NCBI GenBank assembly: GCA_023150845.1
Contig: JAKLKD010000043.1
Location: 1-33,179 of the forward strand
DNA: 33,179 bases
From: Myxococcota bacterium
Lineage (GTDB): Bacteria > Myxococcota_A > UBA796 > CAJQPC01
Reading direction: 5' to 3'
Every line of letters starts with the position of its first letter. Position 1 is the first letter of the stretch. The notes under the pieces are model-generated. The model had not been told where the DNA came from. It saw nothing but the letters and a program-made list of their open reading frames with translations, and searched no databases. The translations under genes were made by a program, and so were the position numbers. Shown piece after piece: positions 1-8,265 of this stretch.

Positions 1-57
1 GCGGTCTTCGCGCCCATCGTGCGCTTTCTGGGGTCGCAGCGCGCCCGCTGCTGGTGA
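1..57 (+). CDS. possible 3' end of an upstream gene (partial)
   Basis: Frame 1 is open from the window edge to a TGA at 55-57 and would encode 18 C-terminal residues ending in RARCW. It would end 52 bases before the sppA start on the same strand. Eighteen codons are too few to recognise a family, and short open frames are common at this GC, so this is only a possible gene end. Confidence 0.25.
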   Translation, partial: AVFAPIVRFLGSQRARCW

Positions 58-109
58 CACCCTGGACTTGGCGGTGATCGTGGCTACGATTGCCGGACCA
101 GGAGAAGCC

Positions 110-1876
110 ATGGCCGCCCGCAAAAGCACTCGCCTCTTGATGTGGCTCGCCGCGCTAGGGGTGCTCCTCGCGCTCCTCGTGATCGGCGGGGTCACCCTCT
201 TCATGTGGGAGGGTGGGCCAAGCAGCATCGCCTCGACGCCGAGCGGCTGGCTCAAGCTGGAGCTTCAGGGTGAACTTTTGGACGGCCCCCGCGCCGGCGG
301 CCTGACCTTTGACCCCGAGGACACCCCCCTCTCCGTCTCCGAGCTGGCCGCCGTCGTGCGGCGCGCCCAGGACGATCCCGAGATCACCGGGGTCTTCGTC
401 GATCTGGACGCCCCGGAGCTCTCGATGGCGACGGCCCAGGAGCTTCGCGGCGCCTTGGTCTCGCTCACCGCCTCGGGCAAGCCCTGCGTGGCCTGGTCAA
501 AGACCTACGAGAACCTCAGCTACTACCTGGCGAGCGCTTGCGGGGAGGTTCACCTCCACCCCGAGGGTGTGCCCCTGGTGCTCGGCCTCAACGTCACGAC
601 GACCTACCTCGCCGACACGCTGAACAAGCTCGGCGTGAAGGCGGACTACGAGCGCGTCGGCGCCTACAAGTCCGCCGTCGAGACCTTTGAGGAGCTCGCG
701 CCGTCTCCGGCGAGCGTCGAGATGTACAACTCGATGATCGACGACCTCTACGCCGCGCTGACCGAAGACATCGCCGCCGGCCGCGGCCGCAGCGTCGAGG
801 AGATCCGCGCGCTCATCGACGACCCGCCCATCACCGCCACGGACGCCAAGGATCGTGGCCTCGTCGATCAGCTCACCTACCGTGACGAGCTCGTCGATCG
901 CCTCAAAGAAGACGGCGACGGCACCACGGCCAAGGCCTACGCCAAGGGCCTCCGGGCCGACTGGCGCGGGGCGGAGCACACCATCGCGGTGCTGCACCTC
1001 TCGGGCAACGTCGTAGACGGGGACTCCGGCGGCGGTGGGCTCGGCGGAGGCGGCGGCAACATCGGCGACCGCACCGTCGTGAAGGCCCTCGATGAGCTCG
1101 CCGAGGACGACGACATCGCCGCCGTCGTGCTGCGCATCGACTCGCCCGGCGGCTCGGCCTTGGCCTCGGACGTCATCTGGCGCGCCGTGCGGCAGCTCGA
1201 CGAGAAGAAGCCCGTCGTCGCCTCCATGGGCTCGACGGCGGCGTCCGGCGGCTACTACATCGCCATGGCCGCCCGGGAGATTGTCGCCCAGCCCGGCACG
1301 ATCACCGGGTCCATCGGCGTCTTCGCCGGGAAGTTCGCCCTCACCGAGCTGTACAAGAAGGTCGGCCTCACGACCTGGACCACCCGCCGCGGCGCCTTGG
1401 CGGGCCTGCTCAGGTCCCCCGACGCCTTCACCGACGCCGAGCGCGCGAAGCTCCGCCAGCGCATCGAGGCCTTCTACACGACCTTCATCACCAAGGCCGC
1501 CGAGGGCCGCGGGAAGACCCCCGAAGAGATCGACGCCGTGGCCCAAGGCCGGGTGTGGACCGGGCGTCAGGCCCACGGGGTCGGCCTCGTGGACCAGCTC
1601 GGCGGCGTTGACCTCGCCGTCGCCCAGGCCGCGAGCCTCGCGGGCCTGCCCGCAGACGCCGAGATCGGCCGCTCGCTCCTGCCCAAACCCCAGCTCTTCT
1701 GGGAGGCGCTCAGCGAGAGCTTAGAGAACGCCAGCGCCCCGACGGTGCAGGTGAGCCTCCCCGACGCCTTCGGCCCTGAGCTGTCCCTCGCCGTGGAGCA
1801 GGCCTTCGCGCTGGAGCAGATGTCGTCTCGGGGTGGGCTCTTGGCCCTCGACCCCGTGATCGTCACCGTGCGCTGA
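110..1876 (+). CDS. sppA: signal peptide peptidase SppA, long (67K) type
   Basis: Membrane-anchored serine/lysine protease that degrades cleaved signal peptides and other membrane peptides. The 588-residue product has one N-terminal membrane segment (about residues 9-33) and two tandem peptidase-S49 halves, as in the long E. coli-type enzyme. The general-base lysine is visible as K187 in GAYKSAVE, and the nucleophile as S379 in AASGGYYIA, followed by the typical GTITGSIGV stretch. A glycine-rich insert (about residues 305-322) separates the halves. I chose ATG 110 over the in-frame TTG at 68 because AGGAGA lies just upstream (100-105) and the extra 14 residues fit no SppA N-terminus. The GNAT gene follows after 12 bases, probably in the same transcript. 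Family assignment is firm. Confidence 0.95.
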   Translation: MAARKSTRLLMWLAALGVLLALLVIGGVTLFMWEGGPSSIASTPSGWLKLELQGELLDGPRAGGLTFDPEDTPLSVSELAAVVRRAQDDPEITGVFVDLDAPELSMATAQELRGALVSLTASGKPCVAWSKTYENLSYYLASACGEVHLHPEGVPLVLGLNVTTTYLADTLNKLGVKADYERVGAYKSAVETFEELAPSPASVEMYNSMIDDLYAALTEDIAAGRGRSVEEIRALIDDPPITATDAKDRGLVDQLTYRDELVDRLKEDGDGTTAKAYAKGLRADWRGAEHTIAVLHLSGNVVDGDSGGGGLGGGGGNIGDRTVVKALDELAEDDDIAAVVLRIDSPGGSALASDVIWRAVRQLDEKKPVVASMGSTAASGGYYIAMAAREIVAQPGTITGSIGVFAGKFALTELYKKVGLTTWTTRRGALAGLLRSPDAFTDAERAKLRQRIEAFYTTFITKAAEGRGKTPEEIDAVAQGRVWTGRQAHGVGLVDQLGGVDLAVAQAASLAGLPADAEIGRSLLPKPQLFWEALSESLENASAPTVQVSLPDAFGPELSLAVEQAFALEQMSSRGGLLALDPVIVTVR

Positions 1877-1888
1877 GCCCGCCGCCCG

Positions 1889-2809
1889 ATGCCGCCGACG
1901 ATTCGTGCGCCCTACCCCGGGGAGGGCGACGCGCTCGGCGCGCTCTTGGACGCGGCCTTCGCCGAGCACGACGAGTCTCTGCGGTACGAGCCCCCGGTGA
2001 TGTCCCTCTTGCTCAGCGGCCCCCGAGACGGCGCGCGGCTGAGCGTCATCGCCGAGGACGACGGGGCGCCGGTGGCCGTGGCCTTCGTGCACCTCCGAGA
2101 CATCCGCTGGGGCGACCTGCCGCTCGTGGGCGTTCACCTCGGCCCCGTCGCCGTCTGCCCCCGCCGCCGCGGTGAGGGCCTGGGGCGCCTGGTCTGTGAG
2201 GAGGCCCGGGCCCGGGCCGAGGCCATCGGCGCTGACCTGCTCACCTTGACGATGAACCCGAGCCACCCCGCCCGCCACCTCTACGAGCGCCTCGGCTACC
2301 GCCTCATCGAGCGTTTTCGGCCCTCGATCCGCGCCTTGGGGCCGACCTCTTACGTCGGCAGCCTCGCCGAGTCTTCGCCCTGGCCGACCCAGCTCCCTGG
2401 CCCGCCGGGTCGCGCCGACGCCTTGGTCGAGCGGGGCCCCGACGCCCTCTCCGCGCCGGAGGCCCTCCGCCCACGCCTCGTGCGCGCGGGGGACGCCGAG
2501 GTCCTCACCTTACGTTGGCCGGTCGTCGCCCGAGGGCCCGGCGCGGCGATCCCCGCCTGGTCCACCCAGCTCATCGCGGTGCGGGGCCGGGGAGCCGATC
2601 AGGTGCGCGCCGTCGAGGCCACCTGCGTCTACGCCCACCGCGACGGCAGCGTCGTCGCCTGGAGCCACCCCGCCGTCGCGGGGCCGCTCCAAGGGTTCCA
2701 GCGCGACGGCGCGCCTTGGGTCTGGCGGATGGGCCTCGGCCTCAGCGCGGCGGGCGTCGAGGCCGTCCGGCGCGCCCGGGCTTACGACGAGCTCGGCCCG
2801 TCGAGCTGA
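1889..2809 (+). CDS. GNAT-family N-acetyltransferase with extra C-terminal domain
   Basis: Predicted acetyl-CoA-dependent N-acetyltransferase of 306 residues; the substrate cannot be told. The GNAT fold covers about residues 1-145. The acetyl-CoA loop is the R-x-x-G-x-G motif at residues 92-97 (RRRGEG), after the LGPVAV strand, and the fold ends with ARHLYERLGY, typical of motif B. Residues 150-306 form a second region rich in Trp and Ala that I do not recognise; it could be a degenerate second GNAT half or a binding domain. The ATG follows the sppA stop by 12 bases with no clear Shine-Dalgarno sequence. The next gene is convergent, 16 bases away. Confidence 0.8.
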   Translation: MPPTIRAPYPGEGDALGALLDAAFAEHDESLRYEPPVMSLLLSGPRDGARLSVIAEDDGAPVAVAFVHLRDIRWGDLPLVGVHLGPVAVCPRRRGEGLGRLVCEEARARAEAIGADLLTLTMNPSHPARHLYERLGYRLIERFRPSIRALGPTSYVGSLAESSPWPTQLPGPPGRADALVERGPDALSAPEALRPRLVRAGDAEVLTLRWPVVARGPGAAIPAWSTQLIAVRGRGADQVRAVEATCVYAHRDGSVVAWSHPAVAGPLQGFQRDGAPWVWRMGLGLSAAGVEAVRRARAYDELGPSS

Positions 2810-2825
2810 GCGCCGCGTTGATTGG

Positions 2826-3584
2826 TTAGTTGACCAACACGGGCCAGAACTTCATCTGACCGGCGGTGAACGACGAGAGGCCGGTGTTTTGGTTCACGAA
2901 GGCGTCCGAGGAGGCGTTCATGAGGCCCGCGACGCCGACGGCGCAGGCGCAGCCCGCGGGGAAGGCCGAGGCGGGGATGTTGATGCTCGTCACGCCGCCG
3001 TCGCCGTGGGTGAGGTCGTAGACCTCGCGGATGCCATCGGGGCGGTTCTGCCAGGTGATCTCGCCGGAGGTGACGTTGATGACCACGCCCAGCACGGCGT
3101 CATACGCGACGCCGTCGAGCTCGATCTGCATCGCGGTGTTCGCGGCGTGGGTCTCGCGGATCGTCGCCGAGGGCGGCTGGGGCAAGGTCAGGGTGGCCTC
3201 GCCGACGTCTTCGCCGATCTCGACGGTCAGCACGGCCTCATCGCCGCCGGAGTACACGAGGCCGTCGTCGCCCGAGGCGCTGTACGCCCCGCCCGCGTCC
3301 TCGTTGAACCACACCGCCGCCGTAGACCCGATGCGGAGCTTCACGTCGGCGCCGCTGATCGGCGCGGACTCGATCTCGTTGACGCTCGCGGCGTCCGCCA
3401 AGAAGACCTGGGCCAAGGTGCCCTTGTCGAAGTCGGTGCCCTTGAGGTCGATCTCGTTGGAGTCGGGCTCGGCGACGCCGAGCACGATGGTCTGGGAGAC
3501 GAGCGGGTTGGTGAGCCCGTCGACCGTGCCCTTGATCTTGTCGATCTGCTCGCATCCGGTGAGCATGATGAGCGTGAACAGCAT
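2826..3584 (-). CDS. putative lipoprotein of unknown function
   Basis: A 252-residue predicted lipoprotein. The start at 3584 is supported by GAGGAGG about eight bases upstream and by an LTGC lipobox placing the lipidated cysteine at residue 11. That makes the signal peptide only ten residues long and without an N-terminal positive charge, which is unusual. The residue after the cysteine is Glu, so sorting to the outer membrane is plausible. The mature part is acidic and rich in Val, Gly and Thr, looks all-beta, and carries a CAC pair near the C-terminus (FPAGCACAVGV). I recognise no family. Longer in-frame starts (to 3638) would bury the lipobox and lack a ribosome site. Confidence 0.65.
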   Translation of the reverse strand: MLFTLIMLTGCEQIDKIKGTVDGLTNPLVSQTIVLGVAEPDSNEIDLKGTDFDKGTLAQVFLADAASVNEIESAPISGADVKLRIGSTAAVWFNEDAGGAYSASGDDGLVYSGGDEAVLTVEIGEDVGEATLTLPQPPSATIRETHAANTAMQIELDGVAYDAVLGVVINVTSGEITWQNRPDGIREVYDLTHGDGGVTSINIPASAFPAGCACAVGVAGLMNASSDAFVNQNTGLSSFTAGQMKFWPVLVN

Positions 3585-3703
3585 GTCGTCGCCTCCTCGG
3601 GGGATCATGAACCCCCACACGATATGGATCTCTTCCATCCTACTCGGGATGACCTCTCACCGCCATTTCACCGCCCCTCTCGGCCCTCTCCCGCCAGATC
3701 CGA

Positions 3704-3730
3704 TTGACAGAGACGCCGCGCGCGCATAAA
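3704..3730 (+). promoter_or_regulatory. sigma70-like promoter for the 53-residue protein gene
   Basis: A perfect TTGACA (-35) lies at 3704-3709 and CATAAA, a 4/6 match to the -10 box, at 3725-3730, with a short 15-base spacer. The predicted transcript start near 3737 gives a leader of about 27 bases before the GTG at 3764. A perfect -35 hexamer stands out in this GC-rich sequence. The short spacer is the weak point. Confidence 0.5.
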
Positions 3731-3763
3731 CGGGCCTGTCCAAACCTCTCACCGGAGCGAATC

Positions 3764-3925
3764 GTGCCCTCCAACACCAAAGTGACCCAGTACCGCCGCA
3801 AGCTGCGGAACATGAACGCTGGCCGCAAGGCCAAGAACCACCGCGCCAACCACGGCACCACCCCGGTCTTCCCGATTCATACGCCCGAGGCCGACGCGAA
3901 CGCCGAGGCCAAGCAGAAGGGCTGA
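3764..3925 (+). CDS. small basic protein, 53 residues, unknown function
   Basis: The N-terminal two thirds are strongly basic (KVTQYRRKLRNMNAGRKAKN) and the tail is acidic to neutral (HTPEADANAEAKQKG). No membrane segment or cysteine is present. The basic half suggests nucleic acid or ribosome binding, which is inference. GTG 3764 is preferred because GGAG lies seven bases upstream. The longer in-frame TTG at 3704 is itself the -35 box of the promoter and is rejected. The gene stands alone, with its own promoter and a strong terminator 40 bases after the stop, so it is probably transcribed as a short independent mRNA. I believe similar short proteins occur in myxobacteria but cannot check it here. 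Confidence 0.7.
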   Translation: MPSNTKVTQYRRKLRNMNAGRKAKNHRANHGTTPVFPIHTPEADANAEAKQKG

Positions 3926-3964
3926 TTCAGCGCTTCGTGCTGGCGCGTTGAGCGCTCCAAGAAC

Positions 3965-3994
3965 AAGCCGACCTTCGGGTCGGCTTTTCTGTTT
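3965..3994. terminator. bidirectional intrinsic terminator
   Basis: A perfect nine-base stem (AAGCCGACC at 3965-3973, GGTCGGCTT at 3978-3986) encloses a TTCG tetraloop and is followed by TTCTGTTT on the plus strand. On the minus strand the same stem is followed by GTTCTTGG. It lies between the convergent small-protein gene and tatD and can serve both. Confidence 0.88.
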
Positions 3995-4016
3995 GGGGGC
4001 CGCAGGGCGGCAGCCC

Positions 4017-4808
4017 CTAGTCCGCGCGGCTGACCCGGAACAGGCGGGCGGCGTTGACGGCGCTCTGCTCGGCCACGAGCTCGACGGGCACACCGCGCAG
4101 GGCGGCGATGAACTCGACGGTCAGGGCGACGTGGCAGGGCTCGTTGCGGCGCCCACGCAGGGGCTCCGGCGTCAAGAACGGCGCGTCGGTCTCGACGAGC
4201 AGCCGATCAATAGGCGCCTGGCGGGCGACCTCTTGGGTGACGACGGACTTGGCGTAGGTGACCGTGCCGGGGATCGAGAGGTGGCCGCCGCGCTCGACGA
4301 GGGCCCACATGCCCGCCACGTCCCCGGCGTAGCAGTGGTAGAGCACCCCGGCGCCGCCGAAGGCGCCCTCCTCGTCCAAGAGCCGGAGGGTCTCGCCGTC
4401 GGAGTCCCGGTCGTGGATGATGATGGGCAGCCCGAGGCGCAGCGCCACCTGAATCTGGCGCCGGAACGCCACGCGCTGCACGTCCCGGGGGGACTTGTCG
4501 TAGAAGAAGTCGAGGCCACACTCGCCCCAGGCGACGACCTTGGGATCGGCGGCGAGCTGAAGGAGCTCTTCCAGCAAGTGATCGTCGAGCATCGAGGCGT
4601 CGTGGGGGTGGACCCCGACCGAGGCCCAGACCCCGGCGTGGCGCCGCGCGACCTCAACGGCCCGACGCGCCGTGTCCGCGCCGTAGCCCGCGCCGACGGT
4701 GAGCATATGGGTGACCCCGGCGGCCTTCGCCGTGGCGATCACGGCGTCTACCCCGGCGTCGCCGCCGTAGGTGTGGGGGTCGAGGTGGCAGTGGGAGTCA
4801 AAGATCAC
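4017..4808 (-). CDS. tatD: TatD-family metal-dependent hydrolase (DNase)
   Basis: Amidohydrolase-fold nuclease of 263 residues, the usual TatD length. Metal-ligand positions typical of the family are visible: H6 and H8 in DSHCHLD, E96 in WGECGLD, H132 in IIIHDRD, H158 in YHCYAGD and D208 in VETDAPFL. TatD proteins are 3'-5' exonucleases linked to DNA repair; in many genomes the gene sits beside holB, as here. The GTG start at 4808 overlaps the holB TGA in a GTGA junction and has GGGGAGG upstream, so translation probably follows holB directly. The bidirectional terminator lies just past its stop. Confidence 0.93.
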   Translation of the reverse strand: MIFDSHCHLDPHTYGGDAGVDAVIATAKAAGVTHMLTVGAGYGADTARRAVEVARRHAGVWASVGVHPHDASMLDDHLLEELLQLAADPKVVAWGECGLDFFYDKSPRDVQRVAFRRQIQVALRLGLPIIIHDRDSDGETLRLLDEEGAFGGAGVLYHCYAGDVAGMWALVERGGHLSIPGTVTYAKSVVTQEVARQAPIDRLLVETDAPFLTPEPLRGRRNEPCHVALTVEFIAALRGVPVELVAEQSAVNAARLFRVSRAD

Positions 4809-5836
4809 GCGGACCTCCCCGCCCGGCGAGCGGCGCCGAGCTCCGTGGCGACCCGGGCGAGCAGCGCCTCGACGAGCAGGCGGTTGTTGACGTTGACCTG
4901 CTGGCGCTCGCGGGTGTGGTTGATCTCTCGCTGGAGCCGGTCGAGGCCCGTGGGCCAGAGGCTCGTCGCCCAGGCCGCCACGAGCTCCGGGCGGTCGGCG
5001 TTGAGGAGGCGGTCGCCCCGAGACGACGCGACGAGGGCCGCGTCGCGCAGGAGCCCCTCCAGGGCGTCCAGGGTGCGGTCCAGAGCCCCCCGGGCGTCTT
5101 TGGCCTGGGAGAGCGCCTCGGCGTACTCAAAGAGCTCGGCGGGCCCCTCGGCGAGCACGCCCAGGAGCTGATCTCGGGCCTTGTCGAGCTCCGCGAGGCC
5201 GCCGTCGGCCAAGGCCAGCGCCCGCCCCGGGCAGCCCATGGAGAGCCGGGCGAGGCGCGCCGCGGCGCCGGCCTCGACGCCCCGGGCGACGAGCCAAGCG
5301 CTGAGGGTGTCCTCGGGGACCGCGCGGAAACGTACACGCTGGGCGCGGGAGCGCACCGTCGGCAGCAGGGCCGAGACGCGGCTGGTGACGAGGATGAAGC
5401 CCGTCCCTGGCGGCGGCTCCTCCAAGGTCTTGAGCAGGGCGTTCGCGGCCTGGGGCATCAGGCCATCGGCGGGATCAAAGATGACGGTGCGCCAGCGCGC
5501 CGAGAAGCGGTGCAGGCGCACGACCCGAATCACCTCACGCACCTGATCAACGCTGATGGTGCGGGACTTGCGCTCCGGGTCGGGCTCGATGGTGATGACG
5601 TCAGGATGAACGCCTCGTTGAATCTGGCGGCAGCTCGTGCAGACGCCGCAGGGCAGCTCGTCCCCTTCGCCCGCGCAGGCCGCCGCCATCGCGAGGCGCA
5701 CCGCGGCGGTGCGTTTGCCCACCTGAGGCGGACCCTCGAAGATGTAACAATGGTGTAGGTGCTCACGCCGCGCCGCCCCAACGAGCTGCGTCAGCGTCTC
5801 GGTCTGTCCTAAGAGGTCTTTTACGCCGCTCGCCAT
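4805..5836 (-). CDS. holB: DNA polymerase III delta-prime subunit
   Basis: Clamp-loader subunit that helps load the beta sliding clamp. In the 343-residue product the P-loop is GPPQVGKR (residues 35-42), followed by a four-cysteine zinc site at C54, C63, C66 and C69, whose spacing (C-x8-C-x2-C-x2-C) is the classic clamp-loader arrangement. The motif NALLKTLEEPP and the SRAQRVRF region confirm the AAA+ delta-prime/gamma family. The C-terminal helical domain is present. I chose ATG 5836 because homologous delta-prime proteins begin close to the DLLGQ stretch; the frame stays open to 5929, where the extra 31 residues look non-native. No clear ribosome site supports either start. It overlaps tatD by four bases. 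Confidence 0.9.
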   Translation of the reverse strand: MASGVKDLLGQTETLTQLVGAARREHLHHCYIFEGPPQVGKRTAAVRLAMAAACAGEGDELPCGVCTSCRQIQRGVHPDVITIEPDPERKSRTISVDQVREVIRVVRLHRFSARWRTVIFDPADGLMPQAANALLKTLEEPPPGTGFILVTSRVSALLPTVRSRAQRVRFRAVPEDTLSAWLVARGVEAGAAARLARLSMGCPGRALALADGGLAELDKARDQLLGVLAEGPAELFEYAEALSQAKDARGALDRTLDALEGLLRDAALVASSRGDRLLNADRPELVAAWATSLWPTGLDRLQREINHTRERQQVNVNNRLLVEALLARVATELGAARRAGRSA

Positions 5837-5962
5837 ACGCCACGGGTAACCCGGGCTGGGGATGAGCGGTGCATCATTCGCGGCGCCCAGCGGGTTCACC
5901 CTCGCGCGGCCGCTCAGAATGAGGTACAACGCTCAACTCTCCTGACGTGGGGTACAGCCAGG

Positions 5963-7273
5963 ATGGACGTCGTGTCCCTCTGGCATGAACTGGTCGCCCG
6001 TGATCCGATCCCACCGGGCGATTTTCTTGATCGGATGGCCCGCAGTGGAGCGCTCCACGGCGGACAACCGGCCTGCGTCCACCGTCGGCCCCACTTCATC
6101 AGCGCCCGCGCCGCCACGTCGATTCGTGAGTCCACGCGGCAAATTCACAAGGCGCTTCGTGCACTTCTGACCGCGCTCGTCGAGGACGGACTCGACGGAC
6201 GGGACGGATCCTTGGCCCGGTTGTTGGGCCTCAGCCCCGAGATCATCAGCCTCGCGGCCATCGAGCCCGGGGCTGAAGAGGAGCCCACGCTCCTGCGGGT
6301 GCGGGTCGCGCTCCACCAAGACCACCCGATGCTGCTCGACATCGACGCCGAGGGGGACGTGCCGCTGGGCTACAGCGACGTCCTCACCTCGTTCTTTGAG
6401 CAGGATCCCTTCACCGTCAACTTTCCGGGGCTCATGCCCTTCCGCGGGGGGGAGGAGCTCGCCCAGGCCGTGCTCCGCACCTGGAGCCGCTGGTCGGGGA
6501 GCGCGGGCGGCGCGCCCAAGGTGGCCATCGTCGGCTTCCGCGACGACCCCCGCGCGGTGGAGTCTACGCTCCTGCAGCGCCGCTTCCAGCTCCAGGGCGT
6601 ACGTTGTGTCGTCGCCGACCCCCGGGAGCTCAGCTTCCAGCGCGGCCGCCTCATCGCCGAGGGCCAAGCCATCGACGTGGTCCACCGCCGCGTTCATATT
6701 GAGTCCTTCATCTCCCGTCCCGATGACTGTAAAGCGTTACTTGACGCTGTTCGGGCCGGGTCGGTGTGTATGGTGAACTCTCTGCGCGCCGGCATACTCC
6801 ACAGCCGGGCGCTCTTGGCGTACCTGCACGACATGAGCTTCTTGGCCGGGCTGCCCGAGGCCCAGCGCGACGCCATCCGCCACCACGTCCCCTGGACGGG
6901 CCTGCTCTGCGCTGAGCCCGGCGCCCCCCGGTCGGACCAGCTCGTCTTCTTGGCCAACGCCCACCGAAACGAGCTCGCCCTGCGGCCGCTCTCCAGCGAG
7001 GTAGGCCGCTCCATCCCCGGCTGGATGGTCACCCAAGACGACTGGGAGGAGATGCTAGAGGAGGCCAACCACCACGTCCTGCAGCGCCGTGTGCCTATTG
7101 AGCGCCACCTCTTCCCCGACGCTCGCGCGGGTTACAAGCTCACTGAGCGGCTCGTCGAGCTGAGCGTCTCCGTCGTGCGGGGGCGGGCGACGACGATGCT
7201 CGCCCACCTGCGTGAGGGCCCCAAGAGCCCTGACTCGACCTTGGCCCCTGTGTTCGCCGTCCCGGCCCCCTGA
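5963..7273 (+). CDS. circularly permuted ATP-grasp-like protein, probably diverged
   Basis: The 436-residue protein shows the layout I associate with circularly permuted ATP-grasp proteins (glutathionylspermidine-synthase-like and relatives): a Rossmann-like segment VAIVGFRDDP followed by CVVADPREL and an RGRLIAEG...IDVVHRR stretch (about residues 185-250), then VNSLRAGILHSRALLAYLHD (about 272-291), a short W-rich region and VLQRRVPI near residue 375. Where relatives have a nucleotide-binding lysine (xLKP), this protein has ALRP with R341, and the usual Gly-rich loop reads SSEVGRSI. The glycine-rich C-terminal motif is also eroded. It may be a non-catalytic member. It diverges from holB and precedes a secreted protein by 20 bases, probably as an operon. 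Fold call moderate; reaction unknown. Confidence 0.6.
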   Translation: MDVVSLWHELVARDPIPPGDFLDRMARSGALHGGQPACVHRRPHFISARAATSIRESTRQIHKALRALLTALVEDGLDGRDGSLARLLGLSPEIISLAAIEPGAEEEPTLLRVRVALHQDHPMLLDIDAEGDVPLGYSDVLTSFFEQDPFTVNFPGLMPFRGGEELAQAVLRTWSRWSGSAGGAPKVAIVGFRDDPRAVESTLLQRRFQLQGVRCVVADPRELSFQRGRLIAEGQAIDVVHRRVHIESFISRPDDCKALLDAVRAGSVCMVNSLRAGILHSRALLAYLHDMSFLAGLPEAQRDAIRHHVPWTGLLCAEPGAPRSDQLVFLANAHRNELALRPLSSEVGRSIPGWMVTQDDWEEMLEEANHHVLQRRVPIERHLFPDARAGYKLTERLVELSVSVVRGRATTMLAHLREGPKSPDSTLAPVFAVPAP

Positions 7274-7293
7274 TCGCCCGCCCCGGAGCCCCG

Positions 7294-8250
7294 ATGCGCG
7301 CTGCCCTGCTCCCCCTCGCGCTCCTCCTGAGCCCCTTGGCCTTCGCCGCCACCGCCGGGTACTACAGCCCCGACAACGTCGCCGCGGCCTCGGCGGCGTT
7401 CCGGCGCTACTCCGACGCGCTCATGCCCCGGTTTGAGAAGGCCGAGCGAGACATCGCCGTGGCCAACAACGCCGTCTCGGAGCTGGAGCTCGGCGTGCTC
7501 GTGCTCGGCGAGCGCGCCCCGGACACCCTGCGCGCCCACTACAAGTCCACCCGCAAGACGGTCACCGTCTCCTTCTTGCAGACCCAGGCCCACATCGCGC
7601 TCTTGGAGGACGACTCTGCCGCCACCTTCGGCGCCGCCTTGGAGCGCGCCATCGCCGGGATGAGCGGGAGCTACACCGCCACGGAGTGCGCCGCCGGGCC
7701 GAGCGGCATCGCCGCCATCGCCGGGCCGGGCCGGGGCCCCTCGACCTGCGCCGGGGACGACCTCAACGCCCCCTTGGCCGCCGCCATCGACAAGGATCCC
7801 GCGCTGCTCGCCGCCATCGACGAGATCCTCGCCTTGGAGTGGCCCGACACGACGATCCCCAAGGCCACCCAGCCCCTGGTGCCCCTGACCGGCGCAGGGC
7901 CGGTCTATATCCAGGTGGATGACCTGGCCATCGCCTTGCTCTCCCGACAGATCGAGGCCCTCGGCGCCACCTTTGAGGAGGAGATCTCCCCTCTGGAGCG
8001 TGGCCTTGAGGCCAAGGATCCCCAGGCCCTCGCGGACGCCAAGGCCGCCCGGGATCGGTACGAGGCCGGGGTGAGCGCCGCCGGGGCCAAGATGCTCGCG
8101 GCGGTGGAGAAGTCCCTCAAGAAGCGCGGCGAGTCCGTGGCCTTGTGCGCCAACCCCGCGGCCTTCGGCGGCTGCGAAGGCGAAGACAAGACCGACCTGC
8201 TCGTGCGGGCCCTGCAGACCGACAAGAAGGTCCAGAAGGCCCTGCGCTGA
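7294..8250 (+). CDS. secreted protein with four cysteines, unknown function
   Basis: A 318-residue product with a clear Sec signal peptide (LLPLALLLSPLAFA, cleavage near residue 18 before ATAGYY). The mature protein is mostly alpha-helical and Ala/Glu/Leu-rich. Four cysteines sit in two pairs, one around the Gly/Pro-rich middle (ATECAAG and PSTCAGD) and one near the C-terminus (VALCANP and GGCEGED), suggesting two periplasmic disulfides. I recognise no family. It lies 20 bases after the ATP-grasp-like gene and is probably co-transcribed with it; the lptD gene is convergent, ending 15 bases away. Confidence 0.75.
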   Translation: MRAALLPLALLLSPLAFAATAGYYSPDNVAAASAAFRRYSDALMPRFEKAERDIAVANNAVSELELGVLVLGERAPDTLRAHYKSTRKTVTVSFLQTQAHIALLEDDSAATFGAALERAIAGMSGSYTATECAAGPSGIAAIAGPGRGPSTCAGDDLNAPLAAAIDKDPALLAAIDEILALEWPDTTIPKATQPLVPLTGAGPVYIQVDDLAIALLSRQIEALGATFEEEISPLERGLEAKDPQALADAKAARDRYEAGVSAAGAKMLAAVEKSLKKRGESVALCANPAAFGGCEGEDKTDLLVRALQTDKKVQKALR

Positions 8251-8265
8251 GCCCTCCTCGGCCCT

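Noticed and set aside
68-109. TTG start for sppA, 14 residues upstream
   Set aside because: The ATG at 110 has a good AGGAGA ribosome site and gives a normal N-terminus just before the membrane segment.
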